Made by a program: the position numbers and the translations under genes
The notes under the pieces: model-generated
What the model was told of the DNA's origin: nothing
Databases searched by the model: none
What the model saw: the letters and a program-made list of their open reading frames with translations, nothing else
In this document: piece after piece, positions 53,933 to 63,388 of the stretch
Layout of the letters: every line of letters begins with the position of its first letter
Numbering within the stretch: position 1 is the stretch's first letter
Assembly (NCBI RefSeq): GCF_000307265.1
Contig: NZ_DF158899.1
Span: forward strand, 285,952 to 349,951
Direction: 5' to 3'
Length of the DNA stretch: 64,000 bases
Origin: Oscillibacter ruminantium GH1
GTDB lineage: Bacteria > Bacillota > Clostridia > Oscillospirales > Oscillospiraceae

Positions 53933-54035
53933 ATTTTCTTTGTGCTTGTCTTAGTGTACCATAAAATCTGTAAAAAGCAAATGACATTTATGCAAAACAG
54001 CTATGGATAAAAATTTCTGCACAAGGAAATGAGGA

Positions 54036-54920
54036 ATGCAACAGATGAGAGTCGGTTTTATTGGATTCGGGGAAGCGGACGCCTCCATTGCCGCAGGACT
54101 TCACGAGGAGGGTGTACGCCAGCTGCTGTGCTACGACGCCATGAACAAGGACCCCGGCTTTGCGGAAAAGCTGGCAGCCACGTGCGACCATACACACACC
54201 GCCCCGCAGGAGTCAGCCGCACTGGTAGCGGAACGGAGTGACGTAATATTCATGGCCGTTCCTTCTCAGTTCTCCGTTACCGCCGCCGAGGGAGCTCTGC
54301 CCGGCGCGCATCCGGGACTGATCTACGTGGACGTATCCACCGCCACCCCGGCGGACAAACGACTCATTGCCACCAAGTTTGAAAGTCGCGGCGCCAACTA
54401 TGTGGACGGTGCTATGATGGGGCCTTTGCTGCAAAACCGTCATCAGGTACCGATGCTGCTCAGCGGCAAAACAGCAGAGGAACTGCGAGAGCGAATGCAG
54501 CCCTATCACATGAAGATGACCGTGGTGGGAGAGGAACCCGGCGTGGCCACCAGTATCAAATTCATCCGCAGCATTACGGCCAAGGGCGTGGGATGCCTGC
54601 TTTTTGAATCCTTGCAGGCCGCCCAGCGCTATGGTGTGGAGGACACCATTGTAAGCTCCCTCATCGACTCCTTCGGTCCCGGTTTTCAACCGGTTATTGA
54701 CAACTATCTCTCCGGAGCCATCATCCACGCCGACCGCCGGGAGCACGAAATGCAAAACGTGGTCGACTTTTTGCAGCAGGACGGCCTGCCCTTTGAAATG
54801 GCTGAAGCCGCTCGAAAAAAGCTGGCCTGGATGCGGGACAGCCGGGTGAAGGAGCATTTTGACGGCGACGTCCCCCGCTCCTGGCAGGGCGTGCTGGCTG
54901 GCTGGGGCGTCAACGGCTGA
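54036..54920 (+). CDS. NAD(P)-dependent beta-hydroxyacid dehydrogenase-like protein (DUF1932)
   Basis: 294 residues. Rossmann motif VGFIGFGEADASIAAGL at the N-terminus, D(V)STATPADKRLIA and YVDGAMMGPLL as in 3-hydroxyisobutyrate/6-phosphogluconate dehydrogenases, catalytic Lys in ATSIKFIRSITAKG, and a C-terminal DUF1932 helical domain. Likely oxidises a branched 3-hydroxy acid. Two starts are possible (54036 or 54045); both have an AAGGA/GAGGA site. First gene of the LysR-divergent operon. Confidence 0.82.
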   Translation: MQQMRVGFIGFGEADASIAAGLHEEGVRQLLCYDAMNKDPGFAEKLAATCDHTHTAPQESAALVAERSDVIFMAVPSQFSVTAAEGALPGAHPGLIYVDVSTATPADKRLIATKFESRGANYVDGAMMGPLLQNRHQVPMLLSGKTAEELRERMQPYHMKMTVVGEEPGVATSIKFIRSITAKGVGCLLFESLQAAQRYGVEDTIVSSLIDSFGPGFQPVIDNYLSGAIIHADRREHEMQNVVDFLQQDGLPFEMAEAARKKLAWMRDSRVKEHFDGDVPRSWQGVLAGWGVNG

Positions 54921-54978
54921 ACGGCGCAAGATGCCTTTCCGGCAACTGCCGGAACGAGAAATATAGGAGGATTTTTAC

Positions 54979-55680
54979 ATGTCCGTAGGAAAACGCATTT
55001 ACCTGAAGCGGGAACTGCCCGATTCTGAGATTATGGCGCAGTTCAAAACCATTCCTGCCTCCAACACCGGCGATGTGATGAACCGCGATTGCGCAATGAA
55101 TCCCCGTATCCGTCTGGTCAGTTCGCCAAAAGAGCAGATGATGGTGGGCCCGGCCTACACCGTCAAGGCGCGGGCGGGCGACAATCTGGCCCTCCACGCG
55201 GCGCTGAACTTCTGTCAGGAGGGCGATGTGATCGTTGTCTCCAACGAGGAGGATGACACCCGCGCCCTCATGGGGGAGGTCATGATGGCCTATCTCAAGT
55301 ACACGAAAAAGATCGCCGGCATTGTGCTGGACGGCCCCATTCGGGATATTGACGAGATCGGCAAGTGGGATTTCCCGGTGTACTGCACCGGCACCACTCC
55401 CGGCGGCCCCTATAAGGACGGCCCCGGCGAAATCAACGTACCCATCGCCTGTGGCGGAATCAGCGTCAATCCCGGCGATATTATTCTGGGCGATCCCGAC
55501 GGCGTAATCGTCATCCCCCGCAAAGACGCGGCCAGGGTTTTGGAGGATGCAAAGGCGTTTCAAGCTGCCGACGAGACGAAGCTGCAAGCGTCCAAAAACG
55601 GTACCGCCAACCGCGCATGGGTGGAAAAATCACTGACCGAAAAGGGGTTCGAGATCATTGATGACGTTTACCGCCCCTGA
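54979..55680 (+). CDS. RraA-like / HMG-aldolase family protein
   Basis: 233 residues. Contains NTGDVMNRD, the DGPIRDIDEI loop with the Arg-Asp pair that binds Mg/oxaloacetate-type ligands, and the C-terminal GDIILGDPDGVIVIP, all features of the RraA/4-hydroxy-4-methyl-2-oxoglutarate aldolase family. Reaction in known aldolases: cleavage of 4-hydroxy-4-methyl(or carboxymethyl)-2-oxoglutarate to pyruvate and a keto acid. As part of a catabolic operon an aldolase or decarboxylase role is more likely than RNase E inhibition. AGGAGG before the ATG. Confidence 0.82.
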   Translation: MSVGKRIYLKRELPDSEIMAQFKTIPASNTGDVMNRDCAMNPRIRLVSSPKEQMMVGPAYTVKARAGDNLALHAALNFCQEGDVIVVSNEEDDTRALMGEVMMAYLKYTKKIAGIVLDGPIRDIDEIGKWDFPVYCTGTTPGGPYKDGPGEINVPIACGGISVNPGDIILGDPDGVIVIPRKDAARVLEDAKAFQAADETKLQASKNGTANRAWVEKSLTEKGFEIIDDVYRP

Positions 55681-55755
55681 TTTTTATTGAAATTTTTTAA
55701 GGAGGATTTTTTCCTGCATTTCGATCAACACAACAAAAGAAAAGAGGATTTTAAG

Positions 55756-56793
55756 ATGAAAAAGCTGTTCACACGTACGCTTGCACTGGCAATGACCTGC
55801 TCGACCCTGTTCCTGTCCGGCTGCGGCAGCAGCGGCTCCGCATCTGGCGGCGCGGCCTCCGGCATGGCTTCCGGCTCCGCCGGCGGAACCGATTGGCCCA
55901 CCGGTACCATCACCGTTACTCTGCCTTACAGCGCGGGCGGCGACACGGATACCTATTGCCGCGCTCTGTTCCAGCGGGTTGGCGAAAAGCTGGGACAGAC
56001 CTTTGTTGTGACCAACCTCACCGGCGGGTCCGGCGTGGTTGCCGCCATGGATGTGATGACAAAAGCTCCCGACGGATACAACATTCTGTTTAACCACACC
56101 GGCGCGTCTCTGGTGCAGGAGGCCACCGGAACAGTGGATTTCTCCTATACGGAAGATTTTGAAAACTGCTGTACCGTAGCAATCGACCGCACCTATGCGC
56201 TGATGGCAGTCTCTAAGGACGGCCAATACAGCCAGTACAGCCGCGGCTGGGAGAATCTGGAGGACATGGTCGCGGACGCCATAGCCAATCCCGGCGCGGT
56301 GCGTTACTCCACCGTTTTCGGCTCCACCACGGAGTACGTGGGCCTGATGCTGGAGAAAGACGCCGGAATCACGCTGGACAACATCGACGTGGGCAGCGAC
56401 TCCGCCTCCCGTATGGCGGCTCTGCTGGGCGGACAGGTGGATCTGGTGGCGATCAACTACATGAACGTCAAGGACTATGTGGAGAGCGGCGATCTCATTT
56501 GTCTGGGCATTATGGCCGACGAGCCGGTGGAAGGCATCGACTTCCCCACCTTCGTGGAGCAGGGCTATCCCAGCGTGGTAACCGCAAAAAAGTATGAGGT
56601 CAAGTTCCCCAAGGGGACCGATCAGGCCATTGTGGACAAGCTGGCGGCCGTGTGCAAAGAAGTTGTGGAAGACCCTGAATTTGCTGAAGTGTTGACCGGA
56701 TACTTCGCCGAGCCGCTCTACCGCGACGCGGCCACAATGAATACCGAGGACCCTGCCGAGGTCGAGGCGCTGGAAACCGGTCTGGCTGGCTGA
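55756..56793 (+). CDS. tctC: TTT transporter solute-binding lipoprotein (TctC family)
   Basis: 345 residues. Signal peptide with lipobox LFLSGC, a Gly/Ser linker of about 25 residues, then the TctC fold: ITVTLPYSAGGDTDTYCR (substrate loop), VVTNLTGGSGVVA, KAPDGYNILFNH. Binds a carboxylated solute outside the cell. A longer frame begins at 55687 without a signal sequence and is rejected; GAGG lies upstream of 55756. Followed by a 15-bp hairpin (56821-56854). Confidence 0.9.
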   Translation: MKKLFTRTLALAMTCSTLFLSGCGSSGSASGGAASGMASGSAGGTDWPTGTITVTLPYSAGGDTDTYCRALFQRVGEKLGQTFVVTNLTGGSGVVAAMDVMTKAPDGYNILFNHTGASLVQEATGTVDFSYTEDFENCCTVAIDRTYALMAVSKDGQYSQYSRGWENLEDMVADAIANPGAVRYSTVFGSTTEYVGLMLEKDAGITLDNIDVGSDSASRMAALLGGQVDLVAINYMNVKDYVESGDLICLGIMADEPVEGIDFPTFVEQGYPSVVTAKKYEVKFPKGTDQAIVDKLAAVCKEVVEDPEFAEVLTGYFAEPLYRDAATMNTEDPAEVEALETGLAG

Positions 56794-56820
56794 TTGACAA
56801 ATACGTTGTGTTTTTAAACC

Positions 56821-56854
56821 TGCCCCGGCGCCGCCCAAAGGCGGCGCCGGGGCA
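56821..56854 (+). other. Intercistronic mRNA hairpin after tctC
   Basis: Perfect 15-bp stem TGCCCCGGCGCCGCC/GGCGGCGCCGGGGCA with CAAA loop and no T run. Same position and type as the hairpin after dctP. Confidence 0.75.
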
Positions 56855-56871
56855 GTAGAAGGGAGACGTCC

Positions 56872-57342
56872 ATGACAAATAAACAGCGGGACATCCTGTG
56901 CAGCGCCGTCTTTTTGGTGTTTGGCACCGCGATGTTCTACTTTTCCTTGGGAATCGCACACAAGATTGAAAGCGACGTGGGTTCCGCCTATGTTCCAAAA
57001 TTCATTGCCATCTGCATCCTGATCGTTTCCAGCGCAAAACTGCTTCTCACTCTGCGGGACCACAGCGCGTCGGGCAAGAAAAAGGATGCCGCGCAAAACG
57101 ATTGGTTGGGCGGACTGGGCACCATCGGGCTGATGATGGCCTACATGCTGGCGCTGCAGCCGGTGGGCTTTATCCTCTCCAGCATCGCGTATCTGTTCGC
57201 ACAGATCATGCTGATGAGCAACCGGGAAAACCGCAAGCCGGTTCTGTTCGCCGTTATCAGCATCGCATTGCCTATTGCGGTGTACGGCCTGTTCAACTAC
57301 GTCATCAAGATGCCGCTTCCCCGTGGCATTCTGGGTTTTTAA
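56872..57342 (+). CDS. tctB: TTT transporter small membrane protein (TctB family)
   Basis: 156 residues with four membrane helices and a hydrophilic loop in the middle (SASGKKKDAAQNDW). TctB proteins are poorly conserved; the call rests on helix layout, size and place between tctC and tctA. GGGAG precedes the ATG, and 12 bases separate it from tctA. It is required for the permease in known systems. Confidence 0.85.
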   Translation: MTNKQRDILCSAVFLVFGTAMFYFSLGIAHKIESDVGSAYVPKFIAICILIVSSAKLLLTLRDHSASGKKKDAAQNDWLGGLGTIGLMMAYMLALQPVGFILSSIAYLFAQIMLMSNRENRKPVLFAVISIALPIAVYGLFNYVIKMPLPRGILGF

Positions 57343-57354
57343 GGAGGGAAAAAT

Positions 57355-58887
57355 ATGGAGATGTTTTCTGTTGCCATTGGCAACGTATTTAATCCCGCCT
57401 GCCTTGCCCTGATCTGGGCCGGTACCATGCTGGGCATTATCTTCGGTTCAATTCCCGGCCTCTCCGCCACCATGGCGGTGGTGCTGTTTTTGCCCATGAC
57501 CTTCAGCATGGAACCTACCATGGGCCTCGCGCTGCTGGTGGGACTGTACATGGGCGGCATTTCCGGCGGATTGATCTCCGCCATTCTCTTGAAGATCCCC
57601 GGCACCCCCTCCTCCATCTCCACTGTTTTTGACGGCGGCCCCATGGCGGACAAGGGACAGGCCGGCCGGGCCTTGGGCGTGGGTATTCTCGCCTCCGGCA
57701 TCGGTTCTCTCATCGGCATCGTGGCGTTGATCTTCATCTCTCCTTTGCTGGCAAAGGTTTGCCTGCTGTTCAGCGCCGCAGACTATTTCGGCGTGGCGGT
57801 ATTCTCGCTGACCATTATCGCCTCGCTCTCCGGCAAGGATATGCTCAAGGGTCTGCTGGCAGGTCTTCTAGGCATTGCCTTGTCCATGGTGGGCATGGCC
57901 CCGGTGGATGCGGAGCTGCGGTTTATCTTTGGCAACTACCAGCTGATGGCCGGATTTGACATTACCGTACTGCTGATCGGCGTGTTCGCCGTCACCGACA
58001 TCATTCAGGCCGGGCTGAACCGCCGCCATCTGGCGGACGGCTTTGAGAAAAAGAAATTCCACCTGAAGGGCTACGGCCTGTCCGTCAAGGAGTTCATCAC
58101 CCAAATCCCCAATTTCCTGATCTCCTCCGTCATCGGCATCGCCATTGGAATTTTGCCCGGCATCGGTGGTTCCACCGGCGGGCTGATGGCCTATACTGCG
58201 GAAAAAAACCGCTCTAAGTATCCGGAAAAATTCGGCACCGGCATTATCGACGGCGTGATTGCCTCGGAAACAGCCAACAACGCGGTCATCGGCGGGTCAA
58301 TGGTCCCTCTGCTGTGCATGGGCATCCCCGGCAACACGGTAGCCGCCATCTTCCTCGGCGGATTGACTGTCCACGGTATCAGCCCCGGGCCGCTGATCTT
58401 CGACAAGTCCGCCCAGTATGTCTACGGTATTTATCTGGCCCTGATTGTCTCCACCATCTTCATGGTCGTTTTCGAGCGTTTGGGTCTGCCCATCTTTGCA
58501 AAACTGCTGGATATCCCCAAGCACATCCTGCTGCCCATCATCATGGTCATGTGCTGCGTGGGCGCATTTTCCAGCAACAGCCGGGTGTTCGACGTCCAGT
58601 GCGTACTGGTGTTCGGCCTCATCGGTCTTGTGATGAAGGTATTCAAGATGCCCACTACGCCTCTGATTATCGGATTTATCCTCGGCCCCATGTTTGAGGA
58701 GAACCTGCGCCGCGCCCTGCAAGCCAGCCACGGCAGCTGGAGCGTATTTGTCACCCGTCCCATCTGCTGCGCCTTTTTAATTGCCGCCGTGGTCTTTTGT
58801 ACCTGGACCGTGCGCAATAATCTGAAAGCCAAGAAAATTGCCGAAACACAGGGACAGTCCTTTGATACCGCAGAGGAGGAAGGCTGA
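57355..58887 (+). CDS. tctA: TTT transporter large permease (TctA family)
   Basis: 510 residues, about 12 membrane helices. TctA motifs: GSIPGLSATMAVVLFLPMT near the start, GLYMGGISGGLISAILLKIPGTP, GILPGIGGSTGGLMAY, and VPLLCMGIPGNTVAAIFLGG. Complete. Na+-linked uptake of tricarboxylates or other carboxylated solutes in known members. The substrate here is probably that processed by the amidohydrolases and aldolase of the same operon. Confidence 0.92.
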   Translation: MEMFSVAIGNVFNPACLALIWAGTMLGIIFGSIPGLSATMAVVLFLPMTFSMEPTMGLALLVGLYMGGISGGLISAILLKIPGTPSSISTVFDGGPMADKGQAGRALGVGILASGIGSLIGIVALIFISPLLAKVCLLFSAADYFGVAVFSLTIIASLSGKDMLKGLLAGLLGIALSMVGMAPVDAELRFIFGNYQLMAGFDITVLLIGVFAVTDIIQAGLNRRHLADGFEKKKFHLKGYGLSVKEFITQIPNFLISSVIGIAIGILPGIGGSTGGLMAYTAEKNRSKYPEKFGTGIIDGVIASETANNAVIGGSMVPLLCMGIPGNTVAAIFLGGLTVHGISPGPLIFDKSAQYVYGIYLALIVSTIFMVVFERLGLPIFAKLLDIPKHILLPIIMVMCCVGAFSSNSRVFDVQCVLVFGLIGLVMKVFKMPTTPLIIGFILGPMFEENLRRALQASHGSWSVFVTRPICCAFLIAAVVFCTWTVRNNLKAKKIAETQGQSFDTAEEEG

Positions 58888-58911
58888 TCCCCGTTTGCGG
58901 AAGGAGTATTT

Positions 58912-60054
58912 ATGCTGATTATCAAAAACGGCCGGGTACTGGACCCCTTGAACCGGGTGGACTGCGTTACGGACGTCGCCGTGGAGGGCGGGAGCATCGT
59001 CCGCGTCGGCTCTGCCGATCTTCCAAACCCCGGCGACGTTGTGATTGACGCCACGGGCTGTATCGTAACCCCCGGCCTCATTGATCACCACGCCCACCTG
59101 TACCCGCTGGCTAAGATCGGCATTCCGGGGGAGGCTGTATGCTTTGCCTCCGGTGTCACCACCGCGGTGGACGCGGGAAGCACCGGCTGGGCGACCTATG
59201 CGAGCAAACGCCCATTTGTGCAATTGTCTAAACTGAAGATTTTGGCTTATCTGAACGTCTGCACCACAGGCTTGGACTCCCTGCCCGTTTTGGAAAATGT
59301 AGACCCCCGCTGCTGGGACGAAGGCCGGATACGTGACTGCCTCAGCCAATATCCCGACGAACTGGTGGGGCTGAAGCTGCGCACCAGCCACTCCATCGTC
59401 AAAGAACTGGGGTATGCGCCGCTGCGGTCCGCCGTAAAATTAGCGGAAAAATTGGACACACATCTCATGGTGCATTGCACTGACCCCCCCGGCGAATTGA
59501 GCGAGCTGCTGGATTTGCTCCGGCCGGGGGACATTCTCACTCATATGTACATGAATCAAGGCCCTGCCTTGGTGGAAAACGGACGTGTTATCCCGGCCGC
59601 GCTGCGGGCGCGGGAGCGGGGCGTGCTGTTTGAGGCGGCGGATGCGCGGATGCACTTTGGGCTTCCGGTAGCAAAGGCCGCCATTCAAGATGGATTCTAT
59701 CCGGATATGATTGCCACCGATCTGACGCAGCTGAGTATGCATCTGCGGCCCACGTCCTTCAATCTTGCCATGCAGATTTCAAAATATGCTGCGCTGGGCA
59801 TCCCCATTGAAGCGGTGATTGAACGGTGTACGGCGGCTCCCGCCCGCCAGCTGGCGCGGTTGGAGCAAATCGGATCGCTGACGGTGGGGCATGCGGCAGA
59901 TATTGCGATATTCAAGCCGGTCTTGCAGGAAAATGCCTTTGGAGATCGCCCCGACGGCGTAACCGGGCAATGCCTGCATATTGGCAGCATGCTGTATCAG
60001 CCGATGCTGACCGTGAAAAACGGCGAGATGGTATATCGCAGCCTTCTTTTCTAA
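58912..60054 (+). CDS. Metal-dependent amidohydrolase (dihydroorotase/hydantoinase-like)
   Basis: 380 residues. Typical N-terminal IIKNGRVLDP barrel flank, metal site TPGLIDHHAHL (HxH), bridging Lys in ELVGLKLRTSH, His in MVHCTDPP, His in ILTHMYMN, and Asp in IATDLTQL, then a C-terminal GHAADIAIFKP flank. So a binuclear-metal enzyme that opens cyclic amides or deacetylates amino acids. Often annotated amidohydrolase/deacetylase. GGAG precedes the ATG. Position between the transporter genes and a dehydrogenase suggests it makes the first or second cut of an imported amide. Confidence 0.85.
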   Translation: MLIIKNGRVLDPLNRVDCVTDVAVEGGSIVRVGSADLPNPGDVVIDATGCIVTPGLIDHHAHLYPLAKIGIPGEAVCFASGVTTAVDAGSTGWATYASKRPFVQLSKLKILAYLNVCTTGLDSLPVLENVDPRCWDEGRIRDCLSQYPDELVGLKLRTSHSIVKELGYAPLRSAVKLAEKLDTHLMVHCTDPPGELSELLDLLRPGDILTHMYMNQGPALVENGRVIPAALRARERGVLFEAADARMHFGLPVAKAAIQDGFYPDMIATDLTQLSMHLRPTSFNLAMQISKYAALGIPIEAVIERCTAAPARQLARLEQIGSLTVGHAADIAIFKPVLQENAFGDRPDGVTGQCLHIGSMLYQPMLTVKNGEMVYRSLLF

Positions 60055-60073
60055 GTACAATATATTGGCGGGA

Positions 60074-60101
60074 AAAAACCACAGGAAACTGTGGTTTCTT
60101 C
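60074..60101 (+). terminator. Hairpin inside the catabolic operon
   Basis: AAACCACAG-GAAA-CTGTGGTTT followed by CTTCTT. It may partly separate the second half of the cluster (60153 onward). Confidence 0.65.
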
Positions 60102-60152
60102 TTCGGCAAAAATAAAAACCAATAACGAAATTTAATTAAAGGAGAACTGACT

Positions 60153-61181
60153 ATGGCATGGAAAATCCTTCTCCCACAGGAAATTATGGCGGAGGGCCGC
60201 CAGCTTTTGGAGGACGCGGGCCACACAATCATCGACGGACGCGGGTTTGAAACTGCGGATGTTTTGGCGGATATGAAAGAGCATCAGCCGGACGCCATGA
60301 TCGTCCGTATTACCCCCATCACGCGGCAGGTTATCGAGACCAACCCCAACTTGAAAGTCGTTGTGCGTCACGGCGCCGGGTTTGACGCACTGGACGTAAA
60401 AGCCTGTCACGACAATGGTGTGCAGACGCTGTACGCGCCGGTAGCGAACAGCGCATCCGTTGCGGAAACCGCGCTGCTGCTGATCTTGGAGTGCAGCCGC
60501 AACGTCATCGCCCTGCGCAAAACCTGGGTGAACGCCTACTACGAGGCAAAGTTGAAGCTCCGTAAAAACACGATTGGAGGCAAAACGCTGGGTATCGTGG
60601 GTTGTGGAAACATCGGCAGCCGACTGGCTGTCCGGGCGCTGGCAATGAACATGAATGTGTTGGCGTACGATCCCTTCAGGCCCGCCGCCGATTTTCCCGA
60701 TGGGGTAGAGGTGGTACGGGATCTGGACCGCATTTTCACAGAAAGCGACTATGTCTCCCTCCACGCGCCCAACACCCCGGTTACCCACGATCTGGTGAAT
60801 CGGGAGCGGCTTGCCATGATGAAGCCCACCGCCTTCCTCATCAACACGGCCCGGGGCGGTCTGGTGGTAGAGGAAGATCTCTACGCAGCCTGCAAAAACG
60901 GCGTGATCGCCGGGGCGGGACTGGACGCTATCCGTAAGGAACCGGTGGACCCTGCCAACCCGCTGTTGACATTGAACAATGTCATCATCTACCCCCATAT
61001 TGGCGGCAACACCTCCGAGGCCGCGCACCGTGCCTCCTACTTCGCGGCCTTAGGCGTTCAGGAAGTCTATGAGGGCAAAACACCCACGTGGCCCATTCAC
61101 GACATTGACTATGCCACTGCTCCCACGTATACTGATACAAAGAAACCAAATCGGATACCGGCGGGGCTGTTCGACTATTAA
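60153..61181 (+). CDS. D-2-hydroxyacid dehydrogenase (phosphoglycerate dehydrogenase-like)
   Basis: 342 residues. NAD site GIVGCGNIGSRLAVRAL followed by YDPF; catalytic Arg in INTARGGLVVEEDL, Glu in IRKEPVDPANP and His in YPHIGGNTSEA. Short C-terminal part without ACT domain, so not a regulated biosynthetic SerA. It likely handles a D-2-hydroxy acid in the catabolic route. AAAGGAG 9 nt before the ATG. Paralogous in function to the enzyme at 26631, about 30 per cent similar by eye in the motif regions only. Confidence 0.87.
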   Translation: MAWKILLPQEIMAEGRQLLEDAGHTIIDGRGFETADVLADMKEHQPDAMIVRITPITRQVIETNPNLKVVVRHGAGFDALDVKACHDNGVQTLYAPVANSASVAETALLLILECSRNVIALRKTWVNAYYEAKLKLRKNTIGGKTLGIVGCGNIGSRLAVRALAMNMNVLAYDPFRPAADFPDGVEVVRDLDRIFTESDYVSLHAPNTPVTHDLVNRERLAMMKPTAFLINTARGGLVVEEDLYAACKNGVIAGAGLDAIRKEPVDPANPLLTLNNVIIYPHIGGNTSEAAHRASYFAALGVQEVYEGKTPTWPIHDIDYATAPTYTDTKKPNRIPAGLFDY

Positions 61182-61213
61182 GGCGTTTTTAGAAATAGAA
61201 AGGAGAACTCTTG

Positions 61214-62467
61214 ATGAGTCCTATCGCTGTCGCCTTAATCATTTTGGCGATTACCATCGCTCTGTTTATTTGGGAGCCGGTTCCCATCGTCGTCACCGCC
61301 ATCGGCGCCTCCATAGCCTACGCTTACACCGGGCTGATCGAAGTCGGTGATATTTTTTCCGGCTACAACAGCACCACCATCGTTCTGCTGGCAGGTATGA
61401 TGGTCATCGGCTCTTCCCTGTTTCACACCGGCATCACCAATATCATCGGTGAAAAGATGGTGCGTGTTACAGGAAAAAGCGAGCGCAATATTCTCCTTGC
61501 CACACTCATCGTCTCCTGCCTGCTCAGCGCAGTGTGCAGCAACATCGGGGTCATGACGGCCATGGCCCCGCTGGTCACCGCCATGTGCATTTCTGCCGGG
61601 GTTGCCCCGTGCAAGGCGCTGCTGGCGCTGCTGTTCGGCGCACAGTTCGGCGGCTTCGTGACCTTGGTTGGTGTCGGCTCCAACGCTACCTCCGCCAGCG
61701 TGATGGCAGAGCTGGGCTATGAGTCCTTCGGCTTTTTCAGCATCACGCCTTTCGGCATCGGCGTTTGTATTTTGGGTACGCTGTATTTTACCTTCATTGG
61801 CTCTAAAATGATTCCGGATACCGGTTATATTCCCGAATTTGCCAAGGCCGAGAAAAAAGTGCTGGATAAGAAAAAGGCCGCCATCGCCTGCATCACGCTG
61901 CTGTGCGTGCTGGTTGTTATTGCGGCGGCTCCCGCCGCTGTACCGATGCACGTCGCCGCCGTGGCGGGCGCGCTGGTGGTGGTCGCCACCCGGTGTATGT
62001 CGTTGCAGGAAGCCATCCACGCCATCGACTGGAACTGTATGCTGTTGGTAGGCTCCCTTACTGCCATCTCCACGGGCTTTAAAAACAGCGGCGCGGGAGA
62101 CGCCGTGGCGGAGTTGATCCTGCGGCTGCTGGGCAATGAGCCCAGCACCTTTCTGATCACCACCGTGATCTTCTTTGCCGCCGCCATTTTGACCCAGTTC
62201 ATGTCCAACATTCCTACCATTACGCTGTTCCTGCCCATCGGCTGTTCCATTGCCGAGGCCATCGGCGTGAGTCCTTATCCGGTCGCAATGGTGATTACGC
62301 TGGCCGGCGCGGCCTCCTATGCAACACCGTTCGCCGCGCCTCAGAACATGATGACGGTGGGCTGGACCCGCTATCGCTTTGCCGACTTTGTTAAAATAGG
62401 GCTGCCCATGCTGCTGATTACTTACCTTGTGGTCGTGGTGCTGATTCCCGTCTTTCTGCCCTACTAA
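61214..62467 (+). CDS. SLC13/DASS-like anion permease
   Basis: 417 residues, about 11 membrane helices in two repeats, with SNIGVMTAMAPLV and the later MSNIPTITLFLPIG as the paired SN-x(P/G)-T-type loops and LVGVGSNATSASVM, as in the divalent-anion/Na+ symporter and ion-transporter superfamily. Second transporter of the cluster, probably for the product or an alternative acid. Start ATG 61214 has GGAG 8 nt upstream; a TTG directly before is in frame but less likely. Confidence 0.82.
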   Translation: MSPIAVALIILAITIALFIWEPVPIVVTAIGASIAYAYTGLIEVGDIFSGYNSTTIVLLAGMMVIGSSLFHTGITNIIGEKMVRVTGKSERNILLATLIVSCLLSAVCSNIGVMTAMAPLVTAMCISAGVAPCKALLALLFGAQFGGFVTLVGVGSNATSASVMAELGYESFGFFSITPFGIGVCILGTLYFTFIGSKMIPDTGYIPEFAKAEKKVLDKKKAAIACITLLCVLVVIAAAPAAVPMHVAAVAGALVVVATRCMSLQEAIHAIDWNCMLLVGSLTAISTGFKNSGAGDAVAELILRLLGNEPSTFLITTVIFFAAAILTQFMSNIPTITLFLPIGCSIAEAIGVSPYPVAMVITLAGAASYATPFAAPQNMMTVGWTRYRFADFVKIGLPMLLITYLVVVVLIPVFLPY

Positions 62468-62487
62468 ACTCAGAAACGAGGTGCATC

Positions 62488-63321
62488 ATGAACAAGCTGC
62501 TGCGCGGCATCTATGACCTTCATGTCCACGCCGCGCCGGACGTAGTCCCCAGAAAATGCGACGATCTCGAGTTGGCCTGCCGCTTGACGGATGCGGGCAT
62601 GGCGGGCTGCTGCATCAAATGCCACTTTGCCGAAACCGCGGCTCGGGCAGCACTTCTGCAAGCTCAATTTCCGACGCTGCGAATTGCCGGAGGGATTGCG
62701 CTCAACCGCGCGGTCGGAGGGCTCAACCCTCATGCGGTGGAACGCTGCGGGCAACTGGGCGGAAAATTCGTCTGGTTCCCCACGCTGGAGGCACGAGCCT
62801 TCCAGTGCTACCGCCACTCAAGCGAGCCGGAGGCGGATTTGTCCGACTATCTCGCCGTGTGCGGCGAGGACGGGCGACTGCTGCCCGCCGCGTTGGAGGT
62901 ACTGGACGCCGCCGCGGAGAACCGCATGGTGATAGCTACCGGCCATATCGGCACGGAGGAGGGCATGGCTTTGGTGAAGGCGGGTGCTGACCGGGAACTG
63001 CAGATGGTACTGACTCATGCGGACAACCCTGCCAACGCCTATTCTGTGGAACAGCAGCGTCAGGCTGTGGCGCTGGGCGCTTTGGTAGAACACAGCTTTT
63101 TTACCACCTATTACGATCGGACGCCCATTGGGGAAATCACCCGGCAGATTCGGGCTGTGGGCTGTGAAAACGTCCTGCTTACCACAGATTTTGGCCAGCC
63201 GGATTCCCCGTATGTCGATGAGGGCATGACCCAATACGGTACGCTGCTGCTGCGTCAAGGATTCACATTGGACGAGTGGCGCGTTATGACCCGTGACAAT
63301 CCGTCCCGGCTTCTCCGCTGA
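62488..63321 (+). CDS. DUF6282 family metal-dependent hydrolase
   Basis: 277 residues. DLHVHAAPD at 10-18 (HxH metal pair), CCIKCHFAETA, MVIATGHIGTEEG, VLTHADNP, and LLTTDFGQ near the end give the His/Asp ligands of an amidohydrolase/PHP-type TIM barrel. DUF6282 members have no confirmed reaction. The family is commonly near TTT transporters and RraA-like proteins. GAGGTG lies before the ATG. Last gene before the terminator. Confidence 0.8.
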   Translation: MNKLLRGIYDLHVHAAPDVVPRKCDDLELACRLTDAGMAGCCIKCHFAETAARAALLQAQFPTLRIAGGIALNRAVGGLNPHAVERCGQLGGKFVWFPTLEARAFQCYRHSSEPEADLSDYLAVCGEDGRLLPAALEVLDAAAENRMVIATGHIGTEEGMALVKAGADRELQMVLTHADNPANAYSVEQQRQAVALGALVEHSFFTTYYDRTPIGEITRQIRAVGCENVLLTTDFGQPDSPYVDEGMTQYGTLLLRQGFTLDEWRVMTRDNPSRLLR

Positions 63322-63346
63322 TGCCATCCGAGGAATATCTGCAGTT

Positions 63347-63388
63347 AATCGGGCAGTCCAAAAAGGACTGCCCGATTCCCATTTTTTT
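63347..63388 (+). terminator. Terminator of the LysR-divergent operon
   Basis: AATCGGGCAGTCC-AAAAA-GGACTGCCCGATT followed by CCCATTTTTTT. Bases 63389-63647 are AT-rich and show no gene. Confidence 0.92.
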
